This document shows positions 12,268 to 28,825 of a stretch of 64,000 nucleotides of DNA, piece by piece; the stretch's first letter is position 1, and each line of letters starts with the position of its first letter. The notes below the pieces were generated by a model, which was not told the DNA's origin, searched no databases, and was given only the letters and a program-made list of their open reading frames with translations. The DNA lies in NCBI GenBank assembly GCA_037447605.1, contig CM074805.1, forward strand, positions 3,531,465 through 3,595,464. The letters run 5' to 3'. The position numbers and the translations under genes were made by a program. The stretch comes from Zygnema circumcarinatum. Taxonomy: Eukaryota > Streptophyta > Zygnematophyceae > Zygnematales > Zygnemataceae.

Positions 12268-12706
12268 TTACTGCTGCAGCAGAGTACTATAGTGGAGATG
12301 TAGAGGAAGAGAGCAGCGCGTGCAAGCTCTGCAGAGTGTTCGCTGCTGGGGTCTGATGCGAGGATACCCTAGGGAGGCAGCCACAGCGCCGAAGACATTG
12401 TTCAGCAGACTGGTTGCAATGTTCACGCCCCACAGGGCTGCTTCTGGCACAGGGACCGCGTTCACGCTTCTCCGCTGCTGCTCGCTGCTCGAGCTTAAAA
12501 GTATGCCTGCAAAGCAGTCCCTGCCAGCCTTCAAGTCGCCCCATTCTGCTGCCTTCTTGCTGTTGCTGCCTGCCAGGTGCTGCCAGCTGGCTCACTTTCC
12601 CCCTATCAGCTGGCAGTCTTCCGCAGCCGAGCAGGTGATGCGCCTGCTCTCCATCATGTCGCGCGTCTGGTGGCATAGCGCAGCCCACTGCTTCAGTGCA
12701 GTTTCA
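12268..12706 (-). CDS. Possible 3' exons of an unrecognised minus-strand gene
   Basis: Two minus-strand open blocks can be joined in phase. About 12706-12596 includes the peptide LRETALKQWAALCHQTRDMM and ends at a GGAAA/GTGAGC donor. The second runs 12520-12268, after a GGCAG acceptor, and includes ALWGVNIATSLLNNVFGAV before a stop. Composition and splice sites look coding, but I recognise no family and found no secure upstream exons. Candidate frames at 12814-13437 and 13579-13840 on the same strand could belong to it. It may equally be a gene relic. Confidence 0.25.
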
Positions 12707-14187
12707 CGCAGCCTTCTTGCTTTTGACCTATTTGAGGGATGTCTAGTATTGATGACGAAACTTATTGCAGAGTGGGGATTGAGAGGCCCTTATTGGGTAT
12801 TGGAGGCAGTAGTCTAGTCAAGAACGGGTACAGAGAAAAGTAGATGCTTTGTGCTCGCGCTTGCCTCTACTGTAGATGGGACCAACAACCGTTTCCTTTT
12901 TGTTCTATGTTGCATGCTTTGCAACACATGATGATTGCACCTTGTAAGAGTGATTGGACTGCCCATGTTCTTGAGGGTTTGTGCTCCATGTGGCCCAAGG
13001 TAGCAAGTTGAAAGGAAACTAGAAATCGAGCGTAGCCACTCGGAATGACTGTCCTTAGCAAGTCCTTTTTTTTCCATGACAAGTAATAAAAGACCCCGCA
13101 TTGGGTGAAAAGTCTCCAGTTGTGTGAAGTCATCTTGTGGACGATGTTCTTTGGAGGAGCTGGGCGGGAAGGAGGGGGGGGGTGTGGTGGTGTTGGTTTT
13201 GTGGGGGGTGCAGTTGGTGCTGAATTCCTGAACTTGATATCTCCAGCATTCCATGGGTTCCATGGTTTTCCTTCCAGAGGGATAGGCAGCAGGATGGCGT
13301 TTAGAGGATGTGTTCAGGACATGGGCGCAATGGTGCTCCAGGAAGGCCCCCGAGAAAGGGTGGGGGGAGGGGAGGGGAGAGAGGTAAAGTCTTAAGGACG
13401 ACAGGCTAAAGGAAGGTGTGAGTGGAAATGGAGACATAGGTATGGTATTTGTAAAGCTGACGAGGTTATTGTCCTTAAATTGATGTAGCCTGAAGGTAGA
13501 ATCGATTTGCTAAATGAATGATGCGACCGGCCTTCTCTTGGTGAATTCGATTTTCTCATACCAACTGTGCAAAAATTCTTACCAGCAAGTATGTCTTCTT
13601 GAGTATTGGTCACCTATTGTTGCATGCGTTGTCCATTTGCTGCACCTTTCTCTCGGATTCTCGTCCATGGAAAATGGAGTAAGATGTTTTAGCTGCAGGC
13701 AACGAGCGATCTTTATCGACATGGTGCAACATGAATCGCATGGATCGCTTGAAGCAGCAACTCCAAGGGACTCGCATGTCTGAGCTATAACGTCGTTGGC
13801 ATGGGAAAGAACTTCCAAACAGCAAGTTGTCGACGAGTCAAATCTCTTCGCCTCTGGAAACGATCGTGCCTAAAAGAACAGAGGGCACTTCAACTTAAGA
13901 ACACTTGGCTCTCATGATCCAGGGGACGTTTGGTGCAAGTGAGCGTTTGGGTACTCCTTGACATTCCACCCCAAGCATTAGCTATTTATTTCATCCCCAA
14001 AAATACAGCCAATCATCTTCCAATAGTGATTTGCTGCGTACACTAAAGAAGTCGCATTGTAAGATGCTCCACTGCAGTCCACAATATGAAGAAGGGCCCT
14101 AATTGTCGATGAGGTCGTGATCTACAAGGAACCACGAGATGCTAGCTCCCAGCTTCTTTCTTTTGGCCCGAAGTTCTTTGTGGCCGG
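12707..14187. other. Unassigned stretch
   Basis: About 1.5 kb holding several minus-strand frames of 70-200 codons with no recognisable domain. One is at 12814-13437 and is Ser/Pro/His-rich; others lie at 13579-13825. A G-rich run sits at 13164-13215. If the weak minus-strand gene is real, its earlier exons should lie here; I could not place them with confidence. Confidence 0.35.
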
Positions 14188-14265
14188 TTCCTCGTGATTC
14201 CCCATGGTGTCCTTGTCCATGTACACTTTGCGGCATCGCCATCTTGAGACCAATGCCAAGTTCAT
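14188..14265 (-). repeat. Dispersed repeat family, copy A
   Basis: Read on the minus strand, this segment has a GGCATTGGTCTCAAGATGGC core, then GTACATGGACAA, then CATGGGGAATCACGAGGAA. Copy B (52135-52213, +) matches along the whole length with about one mismatch in five. Shorter copies lie at 17270-17310 (-), 44976-45037 (+) and 45096-45128 (+). Copy A lies inside a 134-codon minus-strand frame (14099-14503), which may therefore be repeat-derived. Confidence 0.65.
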
Positions 14266-14379
14266 TCTCCCACGAGATGGCAGCGAGCCCTCCAGACCCT
14301 CCACGAGGTACATCAAAAGCAAAGCTCAGGCCACTCAGGTGCCATGACGATATACGGCACCAGTTGCGTTGAACCCCGT

Positions 14380-14875
14380 TCTGACGCTGTTCAGTTGCCG
14401 TCCGCTTCGACAGGCGCGACGTGACGTGATAGTTGTAACACGGCCAACGGCTCACGCGGGCTCGCGCCGCATTCAAATTTTCAAAAATGCGGGTGACCTC
14501 CAACGGCTCTCTCCTCTCCGCCCTCGCCCGCTCGCCCTCTCTTCATATCGCCGCCCTCTCCCGCCCTCCCTCGCCTCTTCGCTATCCATCCCTCCAGCGT
14601 CTCACTTACCTTTCCTCTCTTGTTTATCTTGTTCTTTTTCCATTTTTTTCTTTTCTTAAGGCTTGCATTTGCTAGAGAGGAGAGGAGAGGCTGCTGTCAA
14701 ATCGGCACTGCTGCATTACCGAACCCAAAAGTGCTAAGGAACGTGTCTGTATCACGAAAAAAAAAAGGAATATTTCAGTTTAAACTAAGGTTCGCTACCG
14801 GTGGTTTAGAGTCTTGAGGAGACGGATTAGGCAAAGCTTTTGAAGCACCTCTGGAAGTGAGTGAAGTAAGAAGTC
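14380..14875 (+). promoter_or_regulatory. Putative promoter and 5' UTR of the CASP-like gene
   Basis: The segment before ATG 14876 contains overlapping ACGT-core motifs (GCGACGTGACGTGATAG near 14417), the kind of site plant bZIP factors bind. A C/T-rich tract follows at about 14505-14660, a common feature of plant and algal core promoters and 5' UTRs. No clear TATA box was placed. The assignment is by position and motif only. Confidence 0.35.
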
Positions 14876-16723
14876 ATGGGTATGGGGACTGCTGTTTTCT
14901 CTATCGATGGAGAGGACGATGGGAGAGAAGAAATGTCGCCAAAGAAGCCAACCGCTCATATCTACGGGCTTCAGAGTCCCGGCCCTAATCCTTTGGCGAG
15001 CTTCCTCATCCGTATTTCTCAATTTCTTCTCAAGTAAGTTGAGCCAAGAGACCCTAGCGAACAAGGCCTGCGTAATGTGTCTTTCTTCAACGAACATTTC
15101 TTTGCTGTTTTTACTCCTTACTGTAATTTGGTGTAACAATAAAACAATCACGTCTGCTACTTGTATCGCATTACAAACATGACTGCGCTCCGATATAAAT
15201 TTTGTTGTCAGTTGGAGGGGATTTACAAACTCACAAAACTGCAGTCTTGATCCGTCTTGAAAGTCGCCCTGAAGTAAACATAGCAAAAAGGAGGATGATC
15301 TGCTCCTCTTCATCTATCATTTCCAACACTGTTTGTGCTGTCCTCGAATGCAGCATGCTGGCGATGGGATTCATTTGTGCTACAGAGCAATATAAGGACG
15401 CACTCACTGGAGGGACTGATGCAAAATTTGGCGAGGTAAGGAACCTTGCTTGGCCTTGAATAAAATTACGCCACTCAGCTATCCTCGCTGAAGCAAAACT
15501 CTGCATCATCGTGCTGAGTAGAGAGCATGAAGTGATTGTTTCTGAGAACGAGGGAGCTCAACTGTCTGCTAAGTCAGCAGCCGAACCTGCTTAAACGTGA
15601 CTTTCAGGAGCAACCATGTAGAGAAAAAACGTCCGTAAAAAATTCAGTAGGTGATGCCAGCCAACTTGCTTTAGTCGGGGGGTGTATGATGAATGTGCTT
15701 TTTTTGTACCAAAAAAAAAGAATCTGGCGTTAAGTGTCAGAATTTCTTTGCATAGAGCATCCTCCTTCCATTCCATGTTGGTAAGGAGGTCTCTATGACA
15801 TAGGCTTTGTGGGACAGAATGGCGTAACAGGTAGGTCGTTATCAGAGTTAAAGATGGTTGAGATGGCTGCATTAACCTTATCTATTGGATCCCAGCTTCA
15901 TTCCTCGCGCTACACGCAAATAAGAAAGGATTCTATCTTGGCGCTGATGACGCTGCAGCCTGTAGTTAACCTTCTTCCGCTCTGCTTCTATAAACTAAAT
16001 CCCAAACCTCGTTCCATTGTTTTGGAATTGGTCTTGCTTGACTTCGCCGGTCATATGCGATTGTGGAGCGTCCTCCTCCAGCAGAGCCCTCATAAAATAA
16101 TTGCGTGCAGATTTCTTTCGCCAACTTTCTATCGTTTCGGTTCTTAATCGCTTCCTGCTTCATCGCCGCTTTGTACGAGCTGTCCCTTTCGCTGGTTTCC
16201 GTGCTGAAGATGTGTGATCTTCTCGGAGGCCGGAAGTGGAGCAATGCTTCTCTCTGGCTGCAAGTTGCAGGAGATACTGTAAGTGCTCTATGCTCTTTCC
16301 CTTTATAAGTAGCGAGACCCATGAATTGTGTGAAATTCTGCACTAGTTGCTCTTTGGGAATGTTTGTGTAAGACACAAGGTTCGTCTTTATACAAAACTG
16401 TAATTACAGATTGAGACCCGGTAGCTGTAAAAGGCACAGCACTCACTTTCCTTCCTAACATTCACTTCTCCCCTTTCCTCGTCTTTTGGCAGATTGTAGG
16501 GCAGCTTGTGTTTGCAGGGGCGTCAGCCGGCGCCATGCAAGCACTGTACAATGAAGGGGGGCTGCTCGGCATTGAGTACGGACAGTTCTGCAGCTTGGGC
16601 TACAACGATTTCTGTGTGCTCATGGAAGTGAGTGTGCCCCTAGCTTTCCTGGTGGCGCTAGCGCACTTGGGCTCCTTCTGGGTCTTCGCGCGAGCTGCCT
16701 ACAAGACATATTTTGAGAATTAG
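14876..16723 (+). CDS. CASPL: CASP-like (UPF0497/MARVEL-type) four-helix membrane protein
   Basis: Four exons keep one frame: 14876-15033, 15291-15435, 16111-16278, 16493-16723 (233 aa). The N-terminus is acidic and cytosolic-looking. Four hydrophobic segments follow: about residues 60-82; 103-130 (FLSFRFLIASCFIAALYEL); 150-178, with the conserved helix-3 Asp in LQVAGDTIVGQLVFAG; and 200-228. Lengths, order and the helix-3 Asp fit the Casparian strip membrane protein-like family, which forms plasma-membrane scaffolds. In land plants, CASPs guide lignin deposition in the endodermis; the role of algal members is unknown. Exon 2 uses an unusual acceptor (GCAAAAAG), chosen because it alone restores the phase, so residues around the first junction are the least certain. 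The other splice sites are ordinary. Confidence 0.75.
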
Positions 16724-17269
16724 AATCGGCATTGGAATTAGTGTTTTGACAGGAGTGGCGAACAAGATGTTTGCCAGTACTTTGTACAATGTATGATATA
16801 TGATCCAGCTATAGCCTGCCGAGTAGACTGAACAGCAAAAGATCAGAATTGTTATTATTATTCCTTTTTTTCTTGGTTTTGAGGGTGCGTCGTAGCTCAT
16901 GACTTGTGTTCATGACATCAGGGGAGGATGAGGCAAAGTCAGAGTAGAAGTAGCCATGGCGCCTTGCCATCGAGTTGGGGCGCAGCCCAGTGGAGGGATG
17001 TCCGCCTATTGTGATGGCTTCACTCTCAAGGCTTGTTTTGCAATGAAAAATGGATTTTAAATTCCCAATGTCCGTTCCATTTGTCCGGAAGCTCTGAACT
17101 TCTAAGGCCGTTGATGACTTCCTTTGCCGTCCCCCACTCCATTACGGCATGTCGTATTTTATAATGACAGCGTACTGAAGGAAAAACTGCCATAAATGTG
17201 ATGTCAGAACGATACTCGGGGGGACATCGCGACCCACTTGCAGAATAGTACCACTGAATGAAATGTCTT

Positions 17270-17310
17270 TAATAACTGATGGCATCGCCATGTGAGACCA
17301 GTGCCATAAC
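17270..17310 (-). repeat. Dispersed repeat family, copy D
   Basis: The minus strand reads GGCACTGGTCTCACATGGCG followed by ATGCCATCAG, matching the core of copies A, B and C. Only the core is conserved; the downstream GTACATGGACAA block is not recognisable here. Confidence 0.55.
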
Positions 17311-17860
17311 TTCCCCTTTAGTAACACAGAAGTAACACCTTCCGTTCGATTCTGTGGTCTGCCATGCCCTGTTGTGGGCTGCGGGCGCCAACCCGTATGC
17401 CTTAGTCTCACGGGTACAGCAGAAGGGTTTTCTTTCCAACAACTTGAAAGCAGCATATGCGCACTCGGACGAGGCACCCGTATTTTTTCACCAACATCTG
17501 TGAGACCCAACCGGCTCGTCCATCGTTGAGACGCAAATACCGCATGCATCTTTGCTCACCGATAAGGATATGCTTCCTTATCCTTGTGTGGCGACTGCTT
17601 CCTCTCGAGAACACGCGTGGACCAGCCGCTGTCCCTATTCGTTATGACAGAGCGCTTCCAAAGTTGCAGATCTTTTGATGGTAAATGCGTGACACGCAGA
17701 CAGACAGATACAGACATGCAACCTCTGCCATCGTAGCATGATGCGGACTGTTCCAATACTTGATGTCTCTGTATTTACGGCCTTGCTGGGAGGTAGATTT
17801 GCCGCCTGTATCGCTTGCCGAAAAGCAGTCCTCAAGAGCGCACCCCCATGAACAAAGGAA

Positions 17861-17888
17861 TTCCTTTCCTTTCCTTTCCTTTCCTTTT
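17861..17888. repeat. (TTTCC)n microsatellite
   Basis: Five and a half tandem copies of the pentamer TTTCC. It lies in intergenic sequence between the CASP-like and squalene epoxidase genes. Confidence 0.85.
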
Positions 17889-18761
17889 TCGTTACCGACC
17901 ACTTCAGCGGAAATTTTCCTCTTGTGCCAAGCCCAGTTCCGCGTGTCGACTCGAGGAAGCTATGTGACTGACTTCACAATGAAAGCCGTTGTAAGGATGG
18001 TCCGCTGAAACAAGACCTCCCTCGCAGACCGACTACGACCTTGACAGCGCATAACGCAAAATGGCGATCAGAAGCTGCTGGCGTCTGAATCGTCTGACTA
18101 CCACTGAAGGATTCACATTCCATGCAGTTACCTGCTCTCCCGTTCCTGGTTAAACAGCTCCAAATATTCAATCCGTCATACTATCCGAGCCATTAAATGA
18201 ACTGGATATACGTAACCCCTTTGACTTGGACGCCCCTTCCTGGAGGCATCCATCGCTGATCAGCAGCAGCGAAGCCGCAACACTCCACAAACTCCGTATT
18301 CAAAGGAAGCATGGAGCAGACTGGGAAGGGAATCCACACCAGCGCATGGCACAGCACAGCAGTCCTCCCTACAGCCCGGCCGTACAGAGCACTCTCAAAA
18401 GCCGGCACTACTTCTTGCATAACTTACTTCCCAACTATTAACAAAACTTATGCCTGTTCTTTCAATTTGATAACCAATAAATAAGGCACCATGATTTAGT
18501 TCGTTAGTGTAAAAGAATTATAACCAATGGGCCAATGCGACCAATTTCATCTCTGCTTGCACAGCAAAGAAGTGACCAGTTATTAGAGATCCTACATAGA
18601 CATCTACGTACCGACCTGAAGGCATCGAAGCAGGAAAGAATCGATATACACACGTAATCAACAAACCCGCAATAAGACCGGAAATTAGACAGGTCTACAT
18701 GTATTGATTGGAGACCACCCTCAAATCGAGTTAGACCAGAATGGAATCCAACCGCTCCTCT

Positions 18762-24374
<5,613 letters not shown>

Positions 24375-24466
24375 GGCTGCCTGTTCTCCCTCACAGCATC
24401 AACGCCTTACTGGAGCTCCCTCTGACGAGTTCTCTGGCACCTCCGCCAGAGGCCTCTTTCACCGCA

Positions 24467-24483
24467 GCGAGACTCGAACTCGC
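24467..24483 (-). other. tRNA-like T-arm motif
   Basis: The minus strand reads GCGAG-TTCGAGT-CTCGC, a perfect 5-bp stem with a canonical T-loop, followed by TGCGGTGA. Just upstream is TTGCTCGGTTGG, similar to the tRNA A-box. The two boxes are too close for an intact tRNA, so this may be a truncated tRNA, a SINE head or coincidence. Confidence 0.3.
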
Positions 24484-24879
24484 GTTGCCAACCGAGCAAG
24501 AGATCCTGTCGGACCCCGGCGGAGGAGAGGTGAAAAACTAGCAAACCCAAGTTTCGGTCTGGTTTTTGGTTTGCAGTTTGCATTTTGCAGTTTGCAGTTT
24601 GCATTAAATTGGATGTTTCTGGCGGAAAAAGACAGAACCAAATTCCATTTTTTGGAAGATGCAGGCGTTTAGGCGAATCCTGTAATGCCACGTAGATTCA
24701 AACTTTAGCTGAATCATATGGCGCCACGTTGACAAGGATTTTACGAATCACGTGGCGCCACGTGGGAGAGGAAGGGGAGCCGCAGTGACCCGGCGCAAAG
24801 GCGGCCAATGGGAGCTGAGCGCGCTGCCGCCTGCACGCGTGGCAGCGGCCACAGCGGCCACTTGGCGTACCGGGAGTCG

Positions 24880-24965
24880 CTCGTTCCGCCCGGGAGGGAG
24901 GGAGGGAGAGAGGGAGAGGGAGAGGGAGAGGGAGAGGGAGAGGGAGAGACGGGGAGAGGGAGATG
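24880..24965. repeat. (GAGAGG)n purine repeat
   Basis: Tandem GAGGGA/GAGAGG units of about 85 bases, just upstream of the FG-GAP gene. GA-rich arrays in promoters can bind GAGA/BPC-type proteins in plants. Frames across it produce artificial Arg-Glu repeats. Confidence 0.8.
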
Positions 24966-25211
24966 GGTCTGAACGAGGGCCAAAGGGTAATGGGACAGGT
25001 GCGGAAACTGAAGAGAATGGAGGGAGAGCTGGAAAGAGAGGGACCCTGAGCAGGGAGCGGGGAGCTACTGACAAGGTTTGGGGGGAAAGTGAGAAAGTTG
25101 GAGATAGTTTGTACAGTGAAGACGGTCTGAAGGTTCAAGTACCGCTAAACGCGACAGCTTGTCACTCAACTGCTGGCTCCACGCAGTGGTGATCAGTCAA
25201 ACTTACGAGCT

Positions 25212-27833
25212 ATGGCTTCTTCTCCGAAGAAATCGCACTCCTCCCAATTCTTCTGCTGCTCTCCTCCCGCATACGCATGCACTGCAGCAAGTATTCCCAT
25301 GCTATTTTTTCTCGTTGTTTTCAGTCTGTCTAACGATTCCCTTCGACGGACTGAAAGCTACGGGGAAGCCAGGTCCGTAGCATCATTCGAGGAAAAAGTC
25401 GACCATGAATCTCTCGTTCGGCCGCCTATGTTCCAAGATGTTTCCCACCTGATAGTTGACAACAGTCCTGACTTAAGATACGGCGTCTGTGCTCTAGATG
25501 CCGACTCGGATGGTCACATGGAATTTTTCGTGTGCGGATTTGGAAACCCTAACTTGGTCCTTAAATGGAAGAACGGCCGCCTTGAAAATATTGCCATGGG
25601 TGAACGATTTCTGTTGGCAGACACTGGCAGACATGCGATAGGTAAGGTTCTTCCTTCTACACTTTCAACCTTGTCGTTAATAATCTGGCCAGCCTGGAGT
25701 TAAAGTATAGTATCTGAACCTTGTAACCAGGTTCGTCCTTATCTTCGTCATTCGCTTCAGCGGCTTCACTGACCCTGCAAGCACTGACCAGTGACTACCC
25801 TACCACACACAATTCACAACATATATATGGAAACTAAGAAGATGCAGAACTTGCAGGAAAAAAATAGCAATTGTCTGTGTGTTACGCATTCGGAATGAAA
25901 GTGTAAACACGAACCATGTAATGAGTTTAAAGGAGCAAGGCAGCTTTTCTAAGCTCCGCGGATGCTTAGATTAGTGCTCATATGATGCAAGCATGCTTTG
26001 CTATGCAGGAGTCGCTGCTGGAGACGCAGATGGAGATGGCATCGAAGAAATTTATGTCCTTAACACTGACACTTTCATGGGAAAAAAGAGATTTGGAGAT
26101 CGCTTGTTTCACTTAGGAGTTGACAAGGCTGGACTAGAGTCATGGACGGATCTTTTCGATCTTCCGCAAAACATGTACAGTTCTTGCTCTCATACCACTC
26201 TTTGTGTCAAGATGCTTGATTTCATGGCAGTCAAAATTTACGTCATGCCGTGGTACAGGAGGCTAAGGAGGGCTTCCTGCATCAATCTTCCTATTTTGCT
26301 GCTTGTGATGTTCAAAGTACTCGAATCATCCACTAGTTTCTTATCTTCAGAAACCCCTGTTTTTACGATCAGTCGAGTTGAAGTGAAACTGTTGAGCCCC
26401 AACGTTGTCCTCCCAGCTAGTAATGGCTTGCCAGCCTTTCACGTTCCTCAGACTTCTCAAGGAATAAGTAAATAGTTGAAGCCTGAACCTGCCGCAGTGA
26501 TGCAGCCAACCAATGTGCGGGACGCTCTGTCTGCACTATTGATCGCCAGGGTTCCGGAAAGTACGGTTTTTTTGTCGCAAACTATGGCTGTCCCATGAAG
26601 TTCTATGAGATCAGCTCTCCAAACGAATCCCGTGAAGAAGACTTTCGTATGGTGGATGTGGCGGAGGAGGCCGGAGTGGTTCGAGCTCCCACGGGAGGGC
26701 GGTCATGTCTCACAGGCCCTATCGTCTCAAGAACTGCAGGAGATATCTTTGTAGGAAATGAGAATGGCCCCAATTTCCTCTTCGTCAACCAGTGAGTATT
26801 CAGAGCAAGGCCACTATCACTCTTGCCAGCATTGAGTTTTGATAGTCTGAATCCAGAGTCAGGATGCCTTAAAATTTGGAAAACTTTTCCCTTGCTATTA
26901 CGGCGGGTTTCTCTGTAAGGTTCGGTTACTGGTCAGGCAGCAGAGATTTGAACAGAATGCGTGTACCAAGCTTGTGGGCTACTGTCATTGTCAAGTGTCG
27001 TTACTGACTGCTGTTTTCTGCTCTGCTTTTGCTTTAGGGGCAATGGTTTGTATGAGGAGAAAGCCGGCCGGTTCGGAGTTGAGGATAGGTATGAACATGC
27101 GAGGGGGGCAGCCCTGACTGATGTACGCGGCACTGCTCAACTTGGCCTTGCAATAGGCAACTGGGAGGGGCCGCACCGCCTGTTCGCAGCCGCTTCAGCG
27201 GACCTTCTTTCCGATAACGTAGGGGATGTGCAGGTTGCGTCGTTTGTGGCCAATGAAACCCTGGAACTCTCTGTGCCTTCAAGGATTAGGACCGTCATCG
27301 CTGCCGATTTTGACAATGATGGCTTGGATGAGCTCTTCTACAACAATATAGGAGAACCAAATCGCTTGTTTTGCCAAGGCTTACCCGGCGAGTGGTCACC
27401 CTGCGACATAGGAGATGCTCTCGAGAGCGATGGTTATGGTACTGGAGCATCGATAGCAGATATTGACTCCGATGGGAGGTTAGAACTCCTCCTGTCCCAT
27501 GGAGAGAGTGTGCCCCAACCCTTGTCCTTGTATAAGGGTCCACTGAATGGGAACTCATGGCTGCGGGTGCGTCCCCTTACAGCCATGGGCGCCCCAGCAC
27601 GCGGAGCAGTGGTAGAGATATTTCGTGACGGGATTAGACGGCAGAGGAGAGTGATAGACGGAGGGAGCGGGTACTTGTGCTGCATGGAACCCGTTGCGCA
27701 CTTTGGGCTGGGCCAGGCACAAGGCATAGAACATGTAGAGGTCTCGGTCACGTGGCCGGATGGCCAGACGGCGACCGTACGGAGTGCCATCAACCGAGAA
27801 CTGACACTGCAGCACCCTTCAAAGAGTAATTAG
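25212..27833 (+). CDS. FG-GAP / ASPIC-UnbV (CRTAC-like) beta-propeller protein
   Basis: Four exons: 25212-25641, 26009-26179, 26506-26791, 27038-27833 (560 aa). A hydrophobic segment near the N-terminus (about 28-42, PMLFFLVVFSL) suggests a secretory signal or anchor. Calcium-loop motifs of FG-GAP/VCBS type follow: DADSDGHMEFF, DADGDGIEEIYVLN, DFDNDGLDELFYNN and DIDSDGRLELLLSHG. The last about 90 residues match the ASPIC/UnbV domain: NSWLRVRPL, a GA(x)V core, GGSGYLCCMEPVAHFGLG and VTWPDGQ. Family members include animal CRTAC1 and many bacterial and algal secreted proteins; their biochemical role is poorly known, with adhesion or calcium-dependent extracellular binding proposed. The donor after exon 2 (A/GTTCTT) is weak and chosen for phase, so that junction is uncertain. 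The neighbouring divergent gene is SQE. Confidence 0.85.
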
Positions 27834-28825
27834 TTGGTGAAAGTTGAATGCAACGTGCAAATAAGCACGCGCTTTATCGAACTGGTTTCAAGAGTTTGGA
27901 ATATGCATATCTGTTTATCTTGTTTTCGAAAGAAGACGTACATTGACAGACTTTAGTCGCCAGGGCACCCCGTAAAGTATACTAGCGTATCCTCATCTCT
28001 CACGAGTGCCGAAGGAATTTCATTGACTGACGACTCCTTTCGTTAATCTGATTTATTCTTCGCGATCATGTGTGGCTCGCCTCATGACCCGCTTTCTTAG
28101 ATATGAACGCACTTGACCCACACATTCTCGAACGCGTTTATATCTAAGATAGAGGGTCATGAGGCGAACCACACATGACCACGACGAATGAATCAGCCTC
28201 CCACAAGGGTGGCTGTCGAGGTGTTGGCGGACAGTGAAGGCTGTTGGAGCACCGCCCTCCCTCTTGCAAGCTCACCACTTTGCATTTCACATCTCATTGC
28301 ATCGAAGCTCGACGGCACCTTCCAAGTGTGGTCCATCGCAACTTCCACACGAGCGCCCGACCAGGCAGACGCGGACTCCCCTGCAACGGACAGCGAACCC
28401 CGTTACAGTTCAATTGGTCGTTTGTGAAACAGGGGAACAGTCCTGAAATTGCAAAAGGATCGAGGGTTTCCGTGAATGTCTGCAAGGCGTTGAGTTGACC
28501 AATCTGTTCTTTTACGGGACTGAGAGCTGTGACAGTTGCATGGAGCCCCATTGGAAAGGATCCGCCTGCCTGCGTCGATTATGGCCTGCCATGGCTGAGC
28601 CTGTCCATCAGGAAGGGCCGGTTCCCCTTCACGAGGTGGAGGAGGATGAGGACGAGGCGTGGTTCAAGGATATCGGGACGACTCACGTCTATATGTAGAG
28701 GACGGTGATAGCGGGGAAATCACAGGAGTCGTATTGAGTTACTTTTCTGCGTTGACAGGTGTAAGCGCAGGCTCAGAGCTCGTAGACCTTTTCCCTTCCG
28801 TCTTCCTTCTTTAGACGGAATTACT
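27834..28825. other. Spacer between the FG-GAP gene and VPS51
   Basis: About 1 kb, including the long hairpin at 28048-28196. The sequence from about 28200 to 28825 is presumed VPS51 promoter and 5' UTR; its open frames (for example 28495-28698, acidic C-terminus) have no recognisable family. TTCCTTCTTTAG at 28804-28815 could be a 5' UTR intron acceptor. Confidence 0.4.
28048..28196. repeat. Foldback element with about 63-bp arms
   Basis: Arms at 28048-28110 and 28131-28196 are inverted copies with only a few mismatches (shared blocks CATGTGTGG, CGCCTCATGACCC, TTAGATAT). They are separated by a loop of about 20 bases, so the DNA or RNA would form a long hairpin. There is no coding content; a small foldback MITE is likely. 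Confidence 0.75.

Larger units (their letters stand above)
16724..18761. other. Intergenic stretch with small repeats
   Basis: Two kilobases between the CASP-like stop and the end of the squalene epoxidase gene. It holds a (TTTCC)n microsatellite at 17861-17888, a copy of the dispersed repeat at 17270-17310, and minus-strand frames at 17142-17549 and 18193-18420 with no recognisable family. No gene can be supported. Confidence 0.45.
24375..25211. promoter_or_regulatory. Divergent promoter region, SQE (-) and FG-GAP gene (+)
   Basis: The two start codons are 837 bases apart and face away from each other. The region holds a perfect 16-bp palindrome CACGTGGCGCCACGTG at 24749-24764, made of two G-boxes, plus a related half-site GGCGCCACGTT at 24720. 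It also holds TTTGCA direct repeats at about 24570-24604 and a GAGAGG array at about 24880-24965. Plant bZIP and bHLH factors bind CACGTG. Shared control of both genes is inferred from the arrangement. Confidence 0.6.

Noticed and set aside
18193-18420. 75-codon minus-strand frame downstream of SQE
   Set aside because: It lies after the SQE stop codon, has no recognisable domain and no supporting splice sites.
24440-24540. Complete tRNA gene on the minus strand
   Set aside because: The T-arm is perfect, but the acceptor stem has mismatches and there is no proper D-arm/anticodon spacing.
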